The position numbers and the translations under genes were made by a program. The notes under the pieces are model-generated. The model was not told where the DNA came from. It made no database searches and saw nothing but the letters and a program-made list of their open reading frames with translations. From positions 1-35,890 of the forward strand of contig CAJUDE010000024.1 of assembly GCA_910585295.1 (NCBI GenBank): 35,890 bases of DNA, read 5' to 3'. The stretch comes from an uncultured Lachnospiraceae bacterium (GTDB taxonomy: Bacteria > Bacillota > Clostridia > Lachnospirales > Lachnospiraceae). Below are positions 1-7,330 of this stretch, piece by piece. Numbering within the stretch: the stretch's first letter is position 1; every line of letters begins with the position of its first letter.

Positions 1-15
1 ACCACATAATTTTCA

Positions 16-882
16 TTATGTTGTATCTCCTATCACTTTTAACACAAGCCCCATATGCTCCAACTGCCTGCGATGTTCGTAACATGTGGTTTTGATATAG
101 ATGCGTGTAGTTTCAATATTGCTGTGTCCCAACATGTCCGCCAGTTTGGCAATATCTTTTTCTATTTGATAAAATGACTTGGCAAACAAATGCCTTAAGT
201 TATGGGGGAATACCTTCTCTTCCTTAACCTTCGCCTGTTTACACAGGGCTTTCATCTGCTTCCAAATATTGCTGCGGTCTATGGGCCTTCCCCCTGCCGT
301 CTGAAATACCAAGCCTTTGCGAATCCCGTTTTTACCCACATAATAGAGCAGCTTTTTCTGCAGCGCCACAGGGATTAAGACCTGCCTTGACTTCCCCTTG
401 CAATAAATTCCGACTGTCCCGCGCTTCACGCCTGCCACAGTAAGTTCTTTCAATTCACTGACCCGTATCCCAGTAGCGCAAATTGTTTCCAATATCAAAG
501 ATAAACGCCCCTGCCCCTGGCTTTTTGCCGTGAGGACCAGTTTCTTGTACTCTTCTTTTGTAAGGTTCCGGCTCTCTGGCAAAAAAGGCTCCCTCTGGAT
601 TCGGAACGTCTTTACCTTTAGTTCATACCAGCCCATATATTCAAAGAAACAATTTGACGCCGTTAAAAAAGAATTTATGCTGCTTAACTGGTATCTGTTG
701 CCGTGCCTTAACATTTCCTTATACTCTATCACTTTCTTCTTTGTCACTTCCTGTTCCCCCATAAAAGATGCCAGCTTTTTTAAGTCACACATATATTTCT
801 GTATGGTAGCCGCACTTTTTTCTTCCTCATATAAATACTCCCGAAAATCCTCCAATTGTTTTTCTGTAATATACTTTTTCAT
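16..882 (-). CDS. Tyrosine recombinase / phage integrase family protein (XerC/D-like)
   Basis: This 288-aa protein has the two-domain plan of a tyrosine recombinase: an N-terminal SAM-like DNA-binding domain (about residues 5-90) and a C-terminal catalytic domain (about 105-280). Visible catalytic positions are the first Arg in TGIRVSEL, a Lys in the following beta hairpin (CKGKSR), the H-x-x-R box HNLRH, the His of LGHSNIETT and the nucleophile Tyr in RIYIK. The family cuts and rejoins DNA through a 3'-phosphotyrosine. A clear ribosome-binding site (AAGGAG) lies 7 bases before the ATG. Length is normal for a simple XerC/D-like enzyme, shorter than most prophage integrases. No phage or conjugative gene is visible beside it, so its target (chromosome dimer site, invertible switch or integrated element) is unknown. 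The next gene upstream on this strand is metK, separated by 630 bases of repeat-rich DNA. Confidence 0.93.
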   Translation of the reverse strand: MKKYITEKQLEDFREYLYEEEKSAATIQKYMCDLKKLASFMGEQEVTKKKVIEYKEMLRHGNRYQLSSINSFLTASNCFFEYMGWYELKVKTFRIQREPFLPESRNLTKEEYKKLVLTAKSQGQGRLSLILETICATGIRVSELKELTVAGVKRGTVGIYCKGKSRQVLIPVALQKKLLYYVGKNGIRKGLVFQTAGGRPIDRSNIWKQMKALCKQAKVKEEKVFPHNLRHLFAKSFYQIEKDIAKLADMLGHSNIETTRIYIKTTCYEHRRQLEHMGLVLKVIGDTT

Positions 883-984
883 ATGATTTTCTCCTTTTCG
901 CCTTAATTAACGATAGAAATAAGTATATAGTGAAACCAGGATTTTATACGGAAACCTTATAACAATGTATTTTTAAAGAACAAA

Positions 985-1104
985 GAATCCTGCTCTGCAG
1001 GATTCCCCGCCTGCGGCGGGCCGCTTTAGCGGCATATTTCTTTTCCGCCGCAGTGCGATAATAGTTTTTTATTTTATAGGGAATCCGAAGGAATTTCCTA
1101 TAAA
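985..1104 (-). repeat. Structured intergenic repeat, copy A (short-stem subtype)
   Basis: Three successive hairpins are visible. The first is a 9-bp stem GAATCCTGC/GCAGGATTC at 985-1005. A GC-rich middle stem follows around GCCGC TTTA GCGGC. The third is a TTTATAGG / CCTATAAA stem at 1072-1104 enclosing GGAATTTCC-type bases. The middle and third parts are nearly identical to copy C at 2737-2940 (shared blocks GGCATATTTCTTTTCCGCC and ATAGTTTTTTATTTTATAG-type sequence). Copies B, D and E share the general plan with a different, longer third hairpin. Confidence 0.8.
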
Positions 1105-1106
1105 AG

Positions 1107-1336
1107 AACAAAGTGGGCAAGCCCACTGGGGCTTCCCTGTCCCCTCAATCTTGAGGGAATTGGCGTCTACACTCCGTTTCGGTCCGTTCAGAACAAGCGC
1201 CACTGGCGCTTAGAACCTTTGAAGCGCCGAGCACAATTGCGAAGCAATATATCCCTCTTGTGCGAGTGCGCATATTATTTTTGTCTTATAGGAAGACACT
1301 TTCACGCTTTCGCGTGACAAGGTCTTTCCTATAAGA
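1107..1336 (-). repeat. Structured intergenic repeat, copy B (long-stem subtype)
   Basis: The left part (1107-1160) carries GGGCAAGCCCACT and CCCTGTCCCCTC blocks that recur beside copy C. A 7-bp hairpin AAGCGCC ACT GGCGCTT sits at 1195-1211. It is followed by a GCGCCGAG...TTGC GAA GCAA...TTGTGCGAGTGCGC cruciform-like segment and a third hairpin whose 10-bp arms CTTATAGGAA (1285-1294) and TTCCTATAAG (1326-1335) match perfectly. The third hairpin is the same as in copies D and E. The terminator of metK abuts its right end. A 94-codon frame across 1210-1494 is not credible as a gene because it runs through this repeat and the terminator. Confidence 0.8.
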
Positions 1337-1343
1337 GAACAAA

Positions 1344-1378
1344 AAAGCCCGGCAGGATTACTCCATGCCAGGTTTTTT
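1344..1378 (-). terminator. Intrinsic terminator of metK (bidirectional shape)
   Basis: On the minus strand a stem CCTGGCA / TGCCGGG (one G-U pair) is followed by six T residues. The plus strand also has six T residues after the stem, so it could stop transcription both ways. It lies about 140 bases beyond the metK stop codon and directly beside repeat copy B. Confidence 0.8.
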
Positions 1379-1515
1379 CCCATATACATCATTCTGCAAA
1401 AGTTTTTGTAATTATAATAATTCCATCCAAATTTCGCAAGCCCCTGCCGCCTGGCATGTTGAGCCATACCCATTGTGATCCTTCGCTTATCCAATATTGC
1501 TATTTTGCCGCGCCT

Positions 1516-2703
1516 TTACAGATACTTTTTCAAAACATCCACTTTATCGGTCGCTTCCCACGGCAAGTCTAAGTCATTCCTCCCAAAATGCCCGTAGGCT
1601 GCGGTTTGCTTATAAATAGGCTTCCGAAGGTTTAACATTTTAATAATCCCAGCCGGGCGCAGGTCAAAGTTCTCACGGATAATTTCCACAAGCTTCTCGT
1701 CTGCAATTTTGCCTGTTCCAAACGTATCTACCATAATGGAAGTAGGCTGCGCAACCCCGATGGCATAAGACAACTGGATTTCACATTTTTCTGCAATGCC
1801 TGCAGCCACAATATTCTTTGCAACGTAACGTGCCGCATAAGCTGCGGAACGGTCAACTTTAGTGCAGTCCTTCCCAGAAAAAGCTCCGCCGCCATGACGG
1901 GCATACCCGCCATATGTATCCACAATGATTTTGCGCCCGGTCAGGCCTGCATCGCCCTGAGGCCCCCCGATCACAAAACGCCCTGTGGGATTAATAAAGA
2001 ATTTCGTGTCCCCATCTAACATATCTTGAGGCAGGATTGGGTCAAATACAAATTTGCGGATGTCTGCATGGATCTGTTCCTGGCTTACCTCTGCATCATG
2101 CTGGGTAGACAACACCACTGCCTCAAGCCTTCTTGGATGCCCCTGCTCATCATACTCCACGGAAACCTGGGTTTTCCCATCAGGCCTCAGGTACTTCAAT
2201 GTGCCGTCTTTGCGGACTTTTGTCAATTGAAGCGCTAACTTGTGCGCCAATGAAATCGGATATGGCATTAGTTCTGGCGTTTCATTTGTGGCATACCCAA
2301 ACATCATGCCCTGGTCCCCTGCGCCAATTGCCTCTAACTCTTCTTCAGACATCTTGTTTTCTTTCGCCTCCAGAGCCTTATCCACGCCCAGAGCAATATC
2401 CTCGGACTGCTTATCCAACGCCACCATAACGGCGCAGGTATTCCCATCAAATCCCATAGCGCCATCTGTATAACCAATTTCTTTCACTGTCTCACGGACA
2501 ATCTGCGGAATATCTATCTCTGCCTTTGTAGTAATTTCCCCTGTCACAAGCACAAACCCAGTGCATGACGCCGTCTCGCATGCTACCCGGCTCATAGGGT
2601 CTTGTTCCATTAGCGCATCTAAAATCGCATCAGATATTGCATCACATACTTTATCTGGATGCCCCTCTGTCACTGACTCTGAAGTAAATAATCTTTTTTC
2701 CAT
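1516..2703 (-). CDS. metK: S-adenosylmethionine synthetase
   Basis: MetK makes S-adenosylmethionine from methionine and ATP, releasing phosphate and pyrophosphate, in the cytoplasm. The 395-aa length is standard. Family signatures are clear: GHPDKVCDAISD near the N terminus, the nucleotide-loop motif GAGDQGMMFGYA in the middle, and GRKIIVDTYGG / HGGGAFSGKD in the C-terminal half. The start is the ATG preceded by AGGAGG with seven bases between. Transcription starts about 450 bases upstream and passes a SAM-I riboswitch and its terminator, so the enzyme is controlled by its own product. A structured repeat (copy C) lies in the leader between the terminator and the start codon. The gene appears to be transcribed alone and ends at the terminator near 1360. 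Confidence 0.98.
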   Translation of the reverse strand: MEKRLFTSESVTEGHPDKVCDAISDAILDALMEQDPMSRVACETASCTGFVLVTGEITTKAEIDIPQIVRETVKEIGYTDGAMGFDGNTCAVMVALDKQSEDIALGVDKALEAKENKMSEEELEAIGAGDQGMMFGYATNETPELMPYPISLAHKLALQLTKVRKDGTLKYLRPDGKTQVSVEYDEQGHPRRLEAVVLSTQHDAEVSQEQIHADIRKFVFDPILPQDMLDGDTKFFINPTGRFVIGGPQGDAGLTGRKIIVDTYGGYARHGGGAFSGKDCTKVDRSAAYAARYVAKNIVAAGIAEKCEIQLSYAIGVAQPTSIMVDTFGTGKIADEKLVEIIRENFDLRPAGIIKMLNLRKPIYKQTAAYGHFGRNDLDLPWEATDKVDVLKKYL

Positions 2704-2736
2704 GTTTCATCCTCCTGTTCTAAGTATTTACTGCAC

Positions 2737-2940
2737 CTTGCCCCTTGCTCATAAGGGGCAAGCCCACTTCAACTCCCCTGCCCCTCACGCATGAATGGCC
2801 TGGATACTTTGCGCGCCGAGTACGGCCGCTTTCGCGGCATATTTCTTTTCCGCCGCAGTACCCTCGCTTCGCTGGGGCAGACCCTGCGATAATTGTTTTT
2901 TATTTTATAGGTGAATCCAAAGGAATTTCCCATAAAATAA
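2737..2940 (-). repeat. Structured intergenic repeat, copy C, inside the metK leader
   Basis: The copy begins with a 10-bp hairpin CTTGCCCCTT / AAGGGGCAAG (2737-2762). It continues with a GCGCGCCGAGTAC...GGCCGC TTTC GCGGC segment and ends with a TTTATAGG...CCCATAAA hairpin (2904-2938). It is closely similar to copy A from about 2827 onward. On the minus strand it follows immediately after the riboswitch terminator, so it is transcribed whenever metK is expressed. Confidence 0.8.
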
Positions 2941-2970
2941 AAAAGCCCGCTTAAAAAAATAAGCGGACCC
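2941..2970 (-). terminator. Riboswitch-controlled intrinsic terminator ahead of metK
   Basis: Read on the minus strand, GTCCGCTT pairs with AAGCGGGC across a T-rich loop and is followed by TTTTTTATTTT. It lies about 25 bases after the 3' strand of the riboswitch P1 helix, the expected place for an expression platform that stops transcription when SAM is bound. Confidence 0.88.
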
Positions 2971-2993
2971 GACTCTTTCAAAAGATTATCAAA

Positions 2994-3097
2994 TCCTCTT
3001 ATTGTTCGATTGCTCGCTCAGGTTGGCACCTTCCGTAGAGGGGTTGCCGTGGCTTCACAGGTCCTATGTACCTCCACCACTCTGAATAAGAGAAATG
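2994..3097 (-). promoter_or_regulatory. SAM-I (S-box) riboswitch
   Basis: The minus strand carries the S-box core almost to the letter: CTCTTATTCAGAG, GTGGTGGAGG, CCTGTGAAGCC, CGGCAACC, CTCTACGGAAGGTGCCAACC and TGAGCGA. The closing P1 helix pairs CTCTTATT (about 3084-3091) with AATAAGAG (2996-3003). The element senses S-adenosylmethionine and, with the terminator at 2941-2970, would switch metK off when SAM is plentiful. An upstream open frame in this segment is a by-product of the conserved RNA sequence. Confidence 0.97.
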
Positions 3098-3163
3098 AAT
3101 GCCTGGCAAAACATCTGCTGCCTCGCCAGGGTAACAATATTCGGTTTTCAATCTTTCTTTATT

Positions 3164-3192
3164 AAGATACAACCTTTCGCCCATTCTGTCAA
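3164..3192 (-). promoter_or_regulatory. Promoter of the metK riboswitch leader
   Basis: TTGACA (3187-3192) and TATCTT (3164-3169) on the minus strand are separated by exactly 17 bases, a good housekeeping sigma-factor promoter. It lies about 70 bases upstream of the riboswitch. Confidence 0.8.
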
Positions 3193-3327
3193 GTAATTTC
3201 TTCCTTGACAAATATACCTATTGTTCCTATACTTAAGGCTAATGATATATTTCTGCAGAAGGCCTGGCATCCCATCTGCAAACAAACTAAACTTATAATA
3301 ATGTTTCATACAACAGGGGGAATCTAA

Positions 3328-4458
3328 ATGAACAATTATCCTATCAGAGAATTACGGCCTGGCATGAAATTATCCAAAACCATCCACTCCCCAAGCGGGC
3401 AGATGATACTGGAAGCTGGCACTACCTTAACCTCTGAGCTGATATCTAGGCTTTCCTTTTATGGAATCCCTTCTGCATATGCAGAAATCCCTGGGGAACA
3501 AGCACACTTCCAGGCAGCTCCAGAAAAAACTGCCGGCGCTTCAAGCAGCCTGCCAAACCGAAGCCGTGCGTCAAACCCAACGTATTCCCAGAAAGTAAAA
3601 GCCCAGCCAGAATTTATGGCATACCAAATCGAATACCAGCAGGAAGTCACTTCTCTGCGCAATACGTTCCAAACCATTATCCAAAACCCAGGCGCTGCTG
3701 TTGATATCCGTCAGCTCCTGGATGACTGCTATAGGCTGACTGGCCTGAGCAAAACCACTTTAGACTTATTTGACAAGCTGCACAATATGCGCATAGACAA
3801 AGACAGCGTATATGCCCATTGCCTGAATGTGGCGCTAATCGCCCGGCAAATGGGGAAATGGCTGCATTTCACACAAGAGGAGCTGGATATCCTGACATTG
3901 TGCGGGCTGTTCCATGATATTGGGAAAGTCTTAATTCCAGACGAAATCCTGAATAAGCCTGGAAAATACACGGACGAAGAATTCTCTCTAATCCAGCAGC
4001 ATCCCTTGTCCAGCTATAAGCTCCTAAAGGACCTCCCCATCGACGGCCGCATCAAAAAAGCTGCTCTGATGCACCATGAGAGGAGCGACGGCTCTGGCTA
4101 CCCGCAAAAACTCAAATCCGAAGAAATTGATGATTATGCTGAAATCATTGCAATTGCAGATGTATACGACGCAATGACGGCTGCCCGTTCCTACCGTTCA
4201 CCATTATGCCCGTTCCAGGCAATCGGCATGTTTGAGAAGGACGGGCTGCAGTTGTACAGCCCAAAATATATCTTGACATTCCTGAACCGGATTGCAAATA
4301 CATACCAGAATAACCGTGTGCTTCTGAACAATGGCCAAAGCGCAAATATTGTTATGATCAACCCCAAGCACCTTACCAAGCCTATGCTCCAAATGGACGA
4401 TGGCTCAGTGGTGGACATGATGGGCCTTCCTGAATGGGAAATAATTAAAATTATCTAA
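3328..4458 (+). CDS. HD-GYP domain protein, probable cyclic-di-GMP phosphodiesterase
   Basis: HD-GYP proteins hydrolyse the second messenger c-di-GMP. This 376-aa protein has an N-terminal segment (1-60; NNYPIRELRPGMKLSKTI) of the type often found ahead of such domains, and a low-complexity linker (60-100). The HD-GYP domain spans roughly 145-310, with HDIGK at 196-200 and the diagnostic HHERSDGSGYP at 249-259 both intact, so activity is expected. A short C-terminal region (320-376) of unknown role follows. There is no membrane helix, so it is cytosolic. The start has AGGGGG seven bases upstream. It is transcribed alone, divergent from metK and convergent with murA, with a 16-bp hairpin terminator after the stop. 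With two chemoreceptors in the window it may take part in motility or surface behaviour, but that link is an inference. Confidence 0.93.
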   Translation: MNNYPIRELRPGMKLSKTIHSPSGQMILEAGTTLTSELISRLSFYGIPSAYAEIPGEQAHFQAAPEKTAGASSSLPNRSRASNPTYSQKVKAQPEFMAYQIEYQQEVTSLRNTFQTIIQNPGAAVDIRQLLDDCYRLTGLSKTTLDLFDKLHNMRIDKDSVYAHCLNVALIARQMGKWLHFTQEELDILTLCGLFHDIGKVLIPDEILNKPGKYTDEEFSLIQQHPLSSYKLLKDLPIDGRIKKAALMHHERSDGSGYPQKLKSEEIDDYAEIIAIADVYDAMTAARSYRSPLCPFQAIGMFEKDGLQLYSPKYILTFLNRIANTYQNNRVLLNNGQSANIVMINPKHLTKPMLQMDDGSVVDMMGLPEWEIIKII

Positions 4459-4459
4459 A

Positions 4460-4507
4460 AAAGATGTTGCAAAACCATTCGTTCCCTGGATGTTTTGCAA
4501 CATCTTT
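4460..4507. terminator. Bidirectional terminator between the HD-GYP gene and murA
   Basis: A perfect 16-bp inverted repeat has arms AAAGATGTTGCAAAAC (4460-4475) and GTTTTGCAACATCTTT (4492-4507). It begins two bases after the HD-GYP stop codon and has a run of T on the minus strand. It lies between two convergent genes. Its TGTTGCAAAA core recurs in the long inverted repeat at 21042-21146. Confidence 0.85.
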
Positions 4508-4555
4508 AATCTATATTTAACTTTCTCATCCCTATGCCTTATGCTACATTTTCCG

Positions 4556-5848
4556 TCAGCTAACCTTAAACTGGAATTTCTGGATTTCTTTCTCAGAGCT
4601 TACCCGTTCAATCTGCGCCCCAAGCCCTTCTAACTTATTCTCAAACGCTTCATAGCCGCGCTGGATATAATGGATATCGTCCACAATCGTAACGCCTTCC
4701 GCCGAAAGCCCTGCAATTACCAAGGCCGCGCCCGCCCTTAAATCCGGCGCGCTGACCCTTGCGCCTGTATATCCATGCACGCCGTTAATAATGGCGATAT
4801 TGCTCTCTACTTTAATGTCCGCGCCCATACGCGTCAACTCATCCACATACTTAAACCTGTTTTCAAAAATGCTTTCTGTCACTGTGCTGGTTCCATGGGC
4901 AATCCCAAGCACCACGGACATCTGGGGCTGCATATCCGTTGGGAACCCTGGATATGGGAGCGTGGTGACCTGTGTATGGCGCAGGGGCTTCGACGCCACC
5001 ACGCGCACCGCGTCGTCAAATTCCTCCACTTCGCAGCCTGCCTCTAGCAATTTCGCTGTTGTTGCCTCAAGATGCTTCGGGATTACATTCTTAACCGTGA
5101 CATCCCCTTTGGTTGCCGCCGCCGCGAACATAAACGTCCCTGCCTCTATCTGGTCTGGTATAACAGAATACTCTGTCTTATGCAGCCTCTCCACGCCCAC
5201 AATACGCACTACATCTGTGCCTGCGCCGCGGATATTTGCCCCCATGCTGTTCAGGAAATTAGCCACATCCACCACATGCGGCTCTTTTGCCGCATTCTCA
5301 ATCGTAGTTTTCCCTTCTGCCATCGCCGCCGCCATCATAATATTTATAGTAGCCCCGACAGATACCTTGTCTAAATAAATATGGCTGCCACGTAACCGTT
5401 CCGCCTCTGCAGCAACTGCGCCGTTTCGGATTTCCACATGGGCGCCTAACGCACGGAACCCCTTTATATGCAAATCCATGGGACGGCTCCCAATATTGCA
5501 CCCCCCTGGCAGCGTAACCTCCGCCCGTTTATATTTGCCCAGCATAGCGCCCAGCAAATAATAAGAAGCCCTAATTTTTTTCATAGAATCATAGTCTACT
5601 GGAATATCTTTTACAAAAGAACCATTTATTTTAACGGTGTGTGCGTCCACTCTATCTATTTTTGCTCCAATGTCCCCCATTGCCTGAAGCAAAGCATTAA
5701 TATCCCTTACATCTGGTAAATTATCTATCGTTACGGTTTCATCCGTCATGATGGCCGCCGCCAAAATTGCCAACGCCGCGTTTTTCGCTCCGCTGATTTC
5801 CACTTCACCGACTAACGGATTACCTCCTTTAATCACATACTGTTCCAT
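4556..5848 (-). CDS. murA: UDP-N-acetylglucosamine 1-carboxyvinyltransferase
   Basis: MurA transfers enolpyruvate from PEP to UDP-GlcNAc, the first committed step of peptidoglycan synthesis. The 430-aa length is normal. Lys22-Asn23 of the ISGAKNAAL motif and the catalytic loop LPGGCNIGSRP, with the nucleophile Cys at 117, are present. Cys rather than Asp at that position predicts fosfomycin sensitivity. The two-fold repeated beta-alpha domain pattern is evident, for example GFPTDMQPQ in the C-terminal half. The gene stands alone between two tandem upstream promoters and a bidirectional terminator. Firmicutes often carry two murA paralogues; which one this is cannot be told from sequence alone. 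It fits the cell-wall theme shared with murF and ddl at 8058-10522. Confidence 0.98.
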   Translation of the reverse strand: MEQYVIKGGNPLVGEVEISGAKNAALAILAAAIMTDETVTIDNLPDVRDINALLQAMGDIGAKIDRVDAHTVKINGSFVKDIPVDYDSMKKIRASYYLLGAMLGKYKRAEVTLPGGCNIGSRPMDLHIKGFRALGAHVEIRNGAVAAEAERLRGSHIYLDKVSVGATINIMMAAAMAEGKTTIENAAKEPHVVDVANFLNSMGANIRGAGTDVVRIVGVERLHKTEYSVIPDQIEAGTFMFAAAATKGDVTVKNVIPKHLEATTAKLLEAGCEVEEFDDAVRVVASKPLRHTQVTTLPYPGFPTDMQPQMSVVLGIAHGTSTVTESIFENRFKYVDELTRMGADIKVESNIAIINGVHGYTGARVSAPDLRAGAALVIAGLSAEGVTIVDDIHYIQRGYEAFENKLEGLGAQIERVSSEKEIQKFQFKVS

Positions 5849-5885
5849 ATTGCACCTCTATGCTATATTTTTCGTACAAGAAGTT

Positions 5886-5915
5886 ATTATAGTAACATCT
5901 TTTCTCCCTTGTCAA
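5886..5915 (-). promoter_or_regulatory. murA promoter P1 (proximal)
   Basis: On the minus strand TTGACA (5910-5915) is followed after 18 bases by TATAAT (5886-5891). The -10 box lies within a small GTTACTATAATAAC inverted repeat. Confidence 0.75.
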
Positions 5916-5942
5916 GTTTCTGACAAAAAATCTTTATGTACT

Positions 5943-5970
5943 ATTATAACACACTTTGTCGATTTGTAAA
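5943..5970 (-). promoter_or_regulatory. murA promoter P2 (distal)
   Basis: TTTACA (5965-5970) and a perfect TATAAT (5943-5948) on the minus strand are 16 bases apart. P2 lies about 55 bases upstream of P1, giving murA tandem promoters. Confidence 0.6.
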
Positions 5971-6078
5971 TCTTTCCCTGTTTTTTCCCTGTCAACCATA
6001 ATAATTCAGCTTACCTTATTCTATGCTAAATTACGGAATCCGTGCATGGCTCCCTTGGGATTTAGTATAGGCCTTTCT

Positions 6079-6588
6079 CTAAAAATCATGCGCTATTTTT
6101 AACTGTTCCACTATTTTTTCTATTGTCCCTTCTACATCCAGCCCATCTTCATCCACTATAATGTCCGCATACGCTTCATATAAGGCGGCCCGTTCCTCAA
6201 ACAACTCCCGTAACGTCTGCCCTTTGGGCAAGGCCACGCCCCTTCCTTTGATATTATGCAGCCGCCGCTCCAAAACCTGAAATGGGAGCTTTAAATATAC
6301 GACTGTCCCAATTTCCTGCAAATGCCCCATAGCTTCTTTTCCATAAACTACGCTGCCCCCTGTGGCAATTACAGACTTGTCCGCTTTTATGCCCGCGTTC
6401 ACACGGTTCTCTATCTCTAGGAACTTTTCTGTCCCTTCTTCCCTGATAATCTCAGCGAGCAGGCGCCCCTCTTTTTCCTGAATAAGCAAATCCGCATCCA
6501 GGAATTGATAGCCCAGCACCTTTGCCAGCACAACGCCGGCTGTGCTTTTGCCTGCCGCCGGCATCCCAATCAGCACAATATTCTCCAT
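6079..6588 (-). CDS. Shikimate kinase-like P-loop kinase (divergent substrate site)
   Basis: The 169-aa protein has the shikimate kinase fold: P-loop GMPAAGKST, DADLLI (equivalent of the catalytic DxD), a GG loop (ATGGSVVY), and the lid/adenine segment ending ERAALYEAYAD. It would normally phosphorylate shikimate for aromatic amino-acid synthesis. Several shikimate-contact positions differ from canonical AroK. The FRxxE Arg is Leu (KFLEIE), the third Gly of GGG is Ser, and the KRPLL segment reads KGRGVAL. It may therefore be a divergent AroK or a kinase for another small molecule. The ATG at 6588 (GGGAGA upstream) is preferred over a GTG four codons earlier. No other aromatic pathway gene is adjacent; the neighbours are murA and a lipoprotein gene. 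Confidence 0.8.
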   Translation of the reverse strand: MENIVLIGMPAAGKSTAGVVLAKVLGYQFLDADLLIQEKEGRLLAEIIREEGTEKFLEIENRVNAGIKADKSVIATGGSVVYGKEAMGHLQEIGTVVYLKLPFQVLERRLHNIKGRGVALPKGQTLRELFEERAALYEAYADIIVDEDGLDVEGTIEKIVEQLKIAHDF

Positions 6589-6765
6589 CTTTTCTCCCAC
6601 TGTCCCCTATCTGTTTGCCATAACCTGCCAAACATCCTTTCTTGCACACATAGAAACAGAAACCATTTTCCCTTTATTGCTTTATCATATAGAAGCTGGA
6701 AAATAATTTCTGTTTACTATCTTACCACATCTGATTTGAAATTCCTACTATTTTTTATTTGCCAA

Positions 6766-7203
6766 TCATTCAAACACTACATTTTTCTCAATATATTTTG
6801 TCCGGACCACAATGTATGGGTATGATTTCACCTCATTAATTTTCTCCCCTTTGGATGGGCCAATAAGCGTAGTGTCAAAATAGACTGCATTTTTTGTCAG
6901 GTAACAGCCATTCACTGCAATGCTGTATCCCCCGGTTTCCTGCACCCCATACCCCGCCGCTATGTACAAATATTCTTTATCGGTATATGTAAGTTTAAAT
7001 ACCGCCCCTTTTTTCTCTTCAATGACAGACAAGAATTCTTCTGGGATATCTTTTTGTTCCAATATACTGTAATCTAAGTCCTTTAATTTTTCCGTATCTG
7101 TTTTTTCTACCCCGCACCCTGGCAAAAAACATAAAATTGCCGTCAGCATAAAGGTGATTGCGCAAAAGTAAATATAGCGGCGCTGCCGTCCCAGTTTTTC
7201 CAT
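6766..7203 (-). CDS. Lipoprotein with PrcB C-terminal-like domain
   Basis: This 145-aa protein starts with basic residues, then one hydrophobic helix (about 10-28) ending in a lipobox LPGC. The Cys would be lipidated and the protein anchored on the outer face of the membrane. The C-terminal half (GGYSIAVNGCYL...YPYIVVRTKY) follows the pattern of the PrcB_C domain, first described in a regulator of a spirochaete surface protease. That assignment rests on pattern memory and is moderate. It lies upstream of the shikimate kinase-like gene on the same strand, with 165 bases between, and divergent from the acyltransferase gene. No enzymatic residues are obvious; a binding or inhibitory role outside the cell is plausible. 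Confidence 0.72.
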   Translation of the reverse strand: MEKLGRQRRYIYFCAITFMLTAILCFLPGCGVEKTDTEKLKDLDYSILEQKDIPEEFLSVIEEKKGAVFKLTYTDKEYLYIAAGYGVQETGGYSIAVNGCYLTKNAVYFDTTLIGPSKGEKINEVKSYPYIVVRTKYIEKNVVFE

Positions 7204-7266
7204 AATGTTATTCCTTATTTTTTTACATTCTTCCCAAATTCTATGAAAAAAATCCTTGATTTATGA

Positions 7267-7295
7267 TTGTATTTCCCATCCTCCCTCTGTATAAT
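7267..7295 (+). promoter_or_regulatory. Promoter of the plsC-like gene
   Basis: TTGTAT (7267-7272) and a perfect TATAAT (7290-7295) are 17 bases apart, about 35 bases before the acyltransferase start codon. Confidence 0.7.
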
Positions 7296-7330
7296 ATATG
7301 TGAATTATGAAAAGGAAAAGGTAGAATACT

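Noticed and set aside
1210..1494. 94-codon open frame on the minus strand downstream of metK
   Set aside because: It crosses the metK terminator and repeat copy B, has no ribosome-binding site of note and no family likeness.
883..1515. Possible invertible promoter switch controlled by the neighbouring tyrosine recombinase
   Set aside because: The hairpins here have short arms, belong to a dispersed repeat family lying in the same orientation around metK, and no pair of long inverted sites flanks a promoter.
2999..3211. 70-codon frame upstream of metK that could be a leader peptide
   Set aside because: The sequence is the SAM-I riboswitch and its promoter; conservation is explained by RNA structure.
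4791..5378. 195-codon plus-strand frame opposite murA
   Set aside because: It is antisense to conserved murA codons, low in complexity (Ser/Thr/Ala-rich), with no homology and no start signal.
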